Shown in pieces: positions 61,850 through 64,000 of a stretch of 64,000 nt of DNA. This DNA is from Chitinophaga alhagiae. Its GTDB lineage: Bacteria > Bacteroidota > Bacteroidia > Chitinophagales > Chitinophagaceae. The stretch is from assembly GCF_003568665.1 (NCBI RefSeq), contig NZ_QXMH01000002.1, positions 1,116,001 through 1,180,000 on the forward strand, given 5' to 3'. The notes under the pieces are model-generated. The model was not told the origin of the DNA. It ran no database searches and saw only the letters and a program-made list of their open reading frames with translations. The first letter of the stretch is position 1, and each line of letters opens with the position of its first letter. The position numbers and the translations under genes were made by a program.

Positions 61850-64000
61850 GGAGCAACCGGATATGGATATGGACATTGCTCTGCTGCCTGCCCGCCCTGC
61901 AAACGCGGGCGCAGGAACGGGAGCAGATAGCGCTGAAAGGCGCCTGGCAGTTCAGGATAGACAGTGCCGGCAAGGGCCTGCGGGAAAACTGGCAGCGCAC
62001 GGCGTTTGCGGAAACGGTACAGTTGCCCGGTACCATGGAAGAGAACAAAAAAGGGCGGCCGGTGCAAAAGGCATCGCCCCAATACCTGAACCAGACGTGG
62101 CAATACGCCGGGGCCGCCTGGTACCGGAAAGAAATAGACATCCCCGCATCGTGGAGCGGCCGGCAAACACAGCTGTTCCTGGAACGTACCAAGGCCACAC
62201 AGGTGTGGGTAGATGGCCAACCGGCAGGGGAGAGCACCCTGCTTTCCGCCCCGCAGGTATACCGCCTTGGCCACCTGCTGACGCCCGGCCGGCACACCCT
62301 CACCATTATGGTGAACAACGACCCGAAGCTGCTGCCCGTAGGCGGCTCCCACATCCTCAGCGAGCATACGCAAACCAACTGGAACGGCATCATCGGCAAC
62401 ATGTACGTGGAAGCGCTGCCCGCCGTTGAAATAACGCAGGTGCGCATTACGCCGGATGTAAAGGGCCGCCGCGCATTGGTACGGCTGCTGGTACGCAACC
62501 ATCTTTCCGCTGCCCGAACGGCTACGCTGGAGTTGCAGGCCGCTTTGTGGAACAGCGCCCGCAAACACAATGTCCCGCCGCTGCGGCAGGCCGTGCAGCT
62601 GCAAGGCAGGGATACGGTGCTGGAGTTTTCTTACCCCCTCGGCCCGCGGGCCGCCCTGTGGAGCGAATATACCCCTGCGCTGTACCGGCTGAACATCACC
62701 CTGCGGAATGGGGATAAAATACTGGACCGCTCTGTTGCGGACTTTGGCCTGCGGGCGTTCAAAACCGCCGGTACGCACTTTACCATCAACGGCGTGATCA
62801 CTTTTCTGCGCGGCAAGAACGACGGCTGCATTTTTCCCCTCACCGGCTACCCGCCAACAGATACGGCGGCCTGGCGCCGGTTGTACCGCATTGCCAAAAG
62901 CTATGGCATCAACCACTACCGTTTTCATTCCTACACCCCGCCGCAGGCCGCTTTTACCGCGGCAGACGTGGAGGGTATTTACATACAGGCGGAACTGCCC
63001 AACTGGTCTGACTTCAAGGTGGCAGACACCTTCCGGGCCGGTTTCCAGTTGCGGGAAGGCCTGGCCATACTGGACGCCTGCGGCAACCATCCGTCTTTTG
63101 TGATGTGTACCCTGGGCAATGAGCTGAGCGGGGATGAGGCGGTACACAACCGCCTGGCGGCCGCGCTCAGGGCGCATGATACGCGCCGCCTTTACGCCCG
63201 CGGCACCAACGCGTTCTATGCAGACCCCAAACCCGGCCCTGCAGATGATTTCTGGGTAACCATGCGCACGGGCAAAGAATCCCCGCAGCGGGAAACGGAC
63301 GTACGCGGCTCTTTTGCTACTACGGAAGATGTGGAGAACGGCCTGCTCAATGCCTGCCCGCCATCCACCCGCCGCAACTTTGCCGCCGCGCTGCAAGGCT
63401 TCGGCCTGCCCATTGTAGGCCATGAGACCGGGCAATACCAGGTATACCCGGACTATCAGGAAATACCCCGCTACACCGGCGTGCTGAAAGCCGCCAACCT
63501 GGGCATATTCAGGGAAAGGCTGCAAAAAGCCGGCATGGGCGGCCAGGCGGAAGATTTCTTCAAAGCCTCCGGGAAACTGACGGCCCTGCTGTACCGCGAA
63601 GAAATAGAGATGGTGTTCAGAACGCCCGGCATGGCCGGTTTTCAGCTGCTTGACCTGCAGGATTTTCCCGGCCAGGGCACGGCGCTGGTAGGGTTGCTAA
63701 ACGCTTTTATGGAAAGCAAAGGGCTGATAGATACCGCAGCGTTCCGCAGCTTCAACAGTGATGTGGTGCTGCAATTGCTCATGGACAAATACACCTGGAG
63801 CAACCAGGAAACCTATACCGCAGACGTGCAGCTGGTGAATTACAGCGGCGCCGCCCTGCGCAACAAGACCATCCGCTGGCAGGCCCTTGACGGCGGCCGG
63901 GTAGTGGGGCAGGGCAGCCTGTCCGTACCATTGGCCCGCAACGGCGGCATTCAGCCCGCGGGCCGCATCCGCCTGCCCCTGCAGCGGGTTACGGCCGCCG
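61846..64000 (+). CDS. Glycoside hydrolase family 2 enzyme, second copy (runs off the window)
   Basis: Starts at ATG 61846, overlapping the PL8 stop (ATGA), and stays open to base 64000 (718 codons). It begins with a signal peptide (IWIWTLLCCLPALQTRAQ), then the GH2 sugar-binding domain (WYRKEIDIPASWSGRQTQLFLERTKATQVWVDGQPAG) and TIM barrel (RFHSYTPPQAAFTAADVEGIYIQAELPNW). Acid/base Glu426 is in LGNEL and nucleophile Glu527 in GHETGQY. It is clearly paralogous to the GH2 at 54718. Confidence 0.92.
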   Translation, partial: MRSNRIWIWTLLCCLPALQTRAQEREQIALKGAWQFRIDSAGKGLRENWQRTAFAETVQLPGTMEENKKGRPVQKASPQYLNQTWQYAGAAWYRKEIDIPASWSGRQTQLFLERTKATQVWVDGQPAGESTLLSAPQVYRLGHLLTPGRHTLTIMVNNDPKLLPVGGSHILSEHTQTNWNGIIGNMYVEALPAVEITQVRITPDVKGRRALVRLLVRNHLSAARTATLELQAALWNSARKHNVPPLRQAVQLQGRDTVLEFSYPLGPRAALWSEYTPALYRLNITLRNGDKILDRSVADFGLRAFKTAGTHFTINGVITFLRGKNDGCIFPLTGYPPTDTAAWRRLYRIAKSYGINHYRFHSYTPPQAAFTAADVEGIYIQAELPNWSDFKVADTFRAGFQLREGLAILDACGNHPSFVMCTLGNELSGDEAVHNRLAAALRAHDTRRLYARGTNAFYADPKPGPADDFWVTMRTGKESPQRETDVRGSFATTEDVENGLLNACPPSTRRNFAAALQGFGLPIVGHETGQYQVYPDYQEIPRYTGVLKAANLGIFRERLQKAGMGGQAEDFFKASGKLTALLYREEIEMVFRTPGMAGFQLLDLQDFPGQGTALVGLLNAFMESKGLIDTAAFRSFNSDVVLQLLMDKYTWSNQETYTADVQLVNYSGAALRNKTIRWQALDGGRVVGQGSLSVPLARNGGIQPAGRIRLPLQRVTAA

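Noticed and set aside
1..64000. CRISPR array, insertion sequence or integrase
   Set aside because: No regularly spaced repeats of 25-40 bases, no transposase or recombinase motifs and no cas genes were seen anywhere in the window.

Overview
The window reads as chromosomal DNA of a soil- or rhizosphere-type Bacteroidota, most likely family Chitinophagaceae (Chitinophaga-like). The support is three SusC/SusD pairs, an ECF sigma/FecR/STN-SusC surface-signalling cassette, five AraC-type regulators, Bacteroidota-type promoters (TTTG/TTG, about 19-20 bp, then TAnnTTTG), lipoproteins with short lipoboxes, and high GC in most genes. The genus is an inference; no 16S or ribosomal protein gene is present.

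Layout. 1-2460: end of a uracil-DNA glycosylase gene, a PlsC acyltransferase, a VOC protein and an AraC regulator. 2665-7340: a Tat-exported Gfo/Idh/MocA oxidoreductase followed by a large HEAT-repeat protein with two DUF1080 (3-keto-glycoside hydrolase-type) domains. 7510-14509 (minus): ECF sigma, FecR, STN-containing SusC and SusD. 14667-18951: small membrane protein, MsrA, a MutS2 without Smr domain, and an AraC regulator. 19287-25166: a complete tripartite RND efflux operon. 25187-25911: a rearranged tRNA-Ser locus with one intact tRNA, two 3'-half remnants, a 117-bp tandem duplication and two long palindromes. 25912-28558: a lower-GC segment with VOC, AraC, a broken YCII-like gene and an NlpE-like secreted protein. 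28834-31452: a rifamycin phosphotransferase (rph). 31458-43097: mixed single genes (XRE/DUF2975 pair, GH97, AraC/phytanoyl-CoA dioxygenase divergent pair, DinB, AraC, a decayed MNT/HepT toxin-antitoxin, SRPBCC proteins, an ArsR/SRPBCC operon with a readable promoter and operator pair, a quinone oxidoreductase and a PIG-L deacetylase).

43583 to the window end: a large polysaccharide utilization locus on the plus strand: SusC-SusD, a second SusC-SusD whose SusC lacks the usual N-terminal domain, a SusE/F-like glycan-binding lipoprotein, GH2, SGNH esterase-like hydrolase, GH88, PL8 lyase and a second GH2 that runs off the window. The gene order suggests surface binding and import of a uronic-acid polysaccharide, PL8 cleavage by beta-elimination, removal of the unsaturated uronate by GH88, trimming by the two GH2 enzymes and deacylation by the SGNH protein. 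No sulfatase is present, so an unsulfated substrate (hyaluronan, unsulfated chondroitin, xanthan or a microbial exopolysaccharide) is the reasonable guess.

The most unusual non-coding features are the scrambled tRNA-Ser locus, 105-120 bp tandem duplications of gene 3' ends (tRNA-Ser, the PIG-L gene, possibly GH88), the ArsR operator pair, and the hairpin cluster between the GH2 and SGNH genes.
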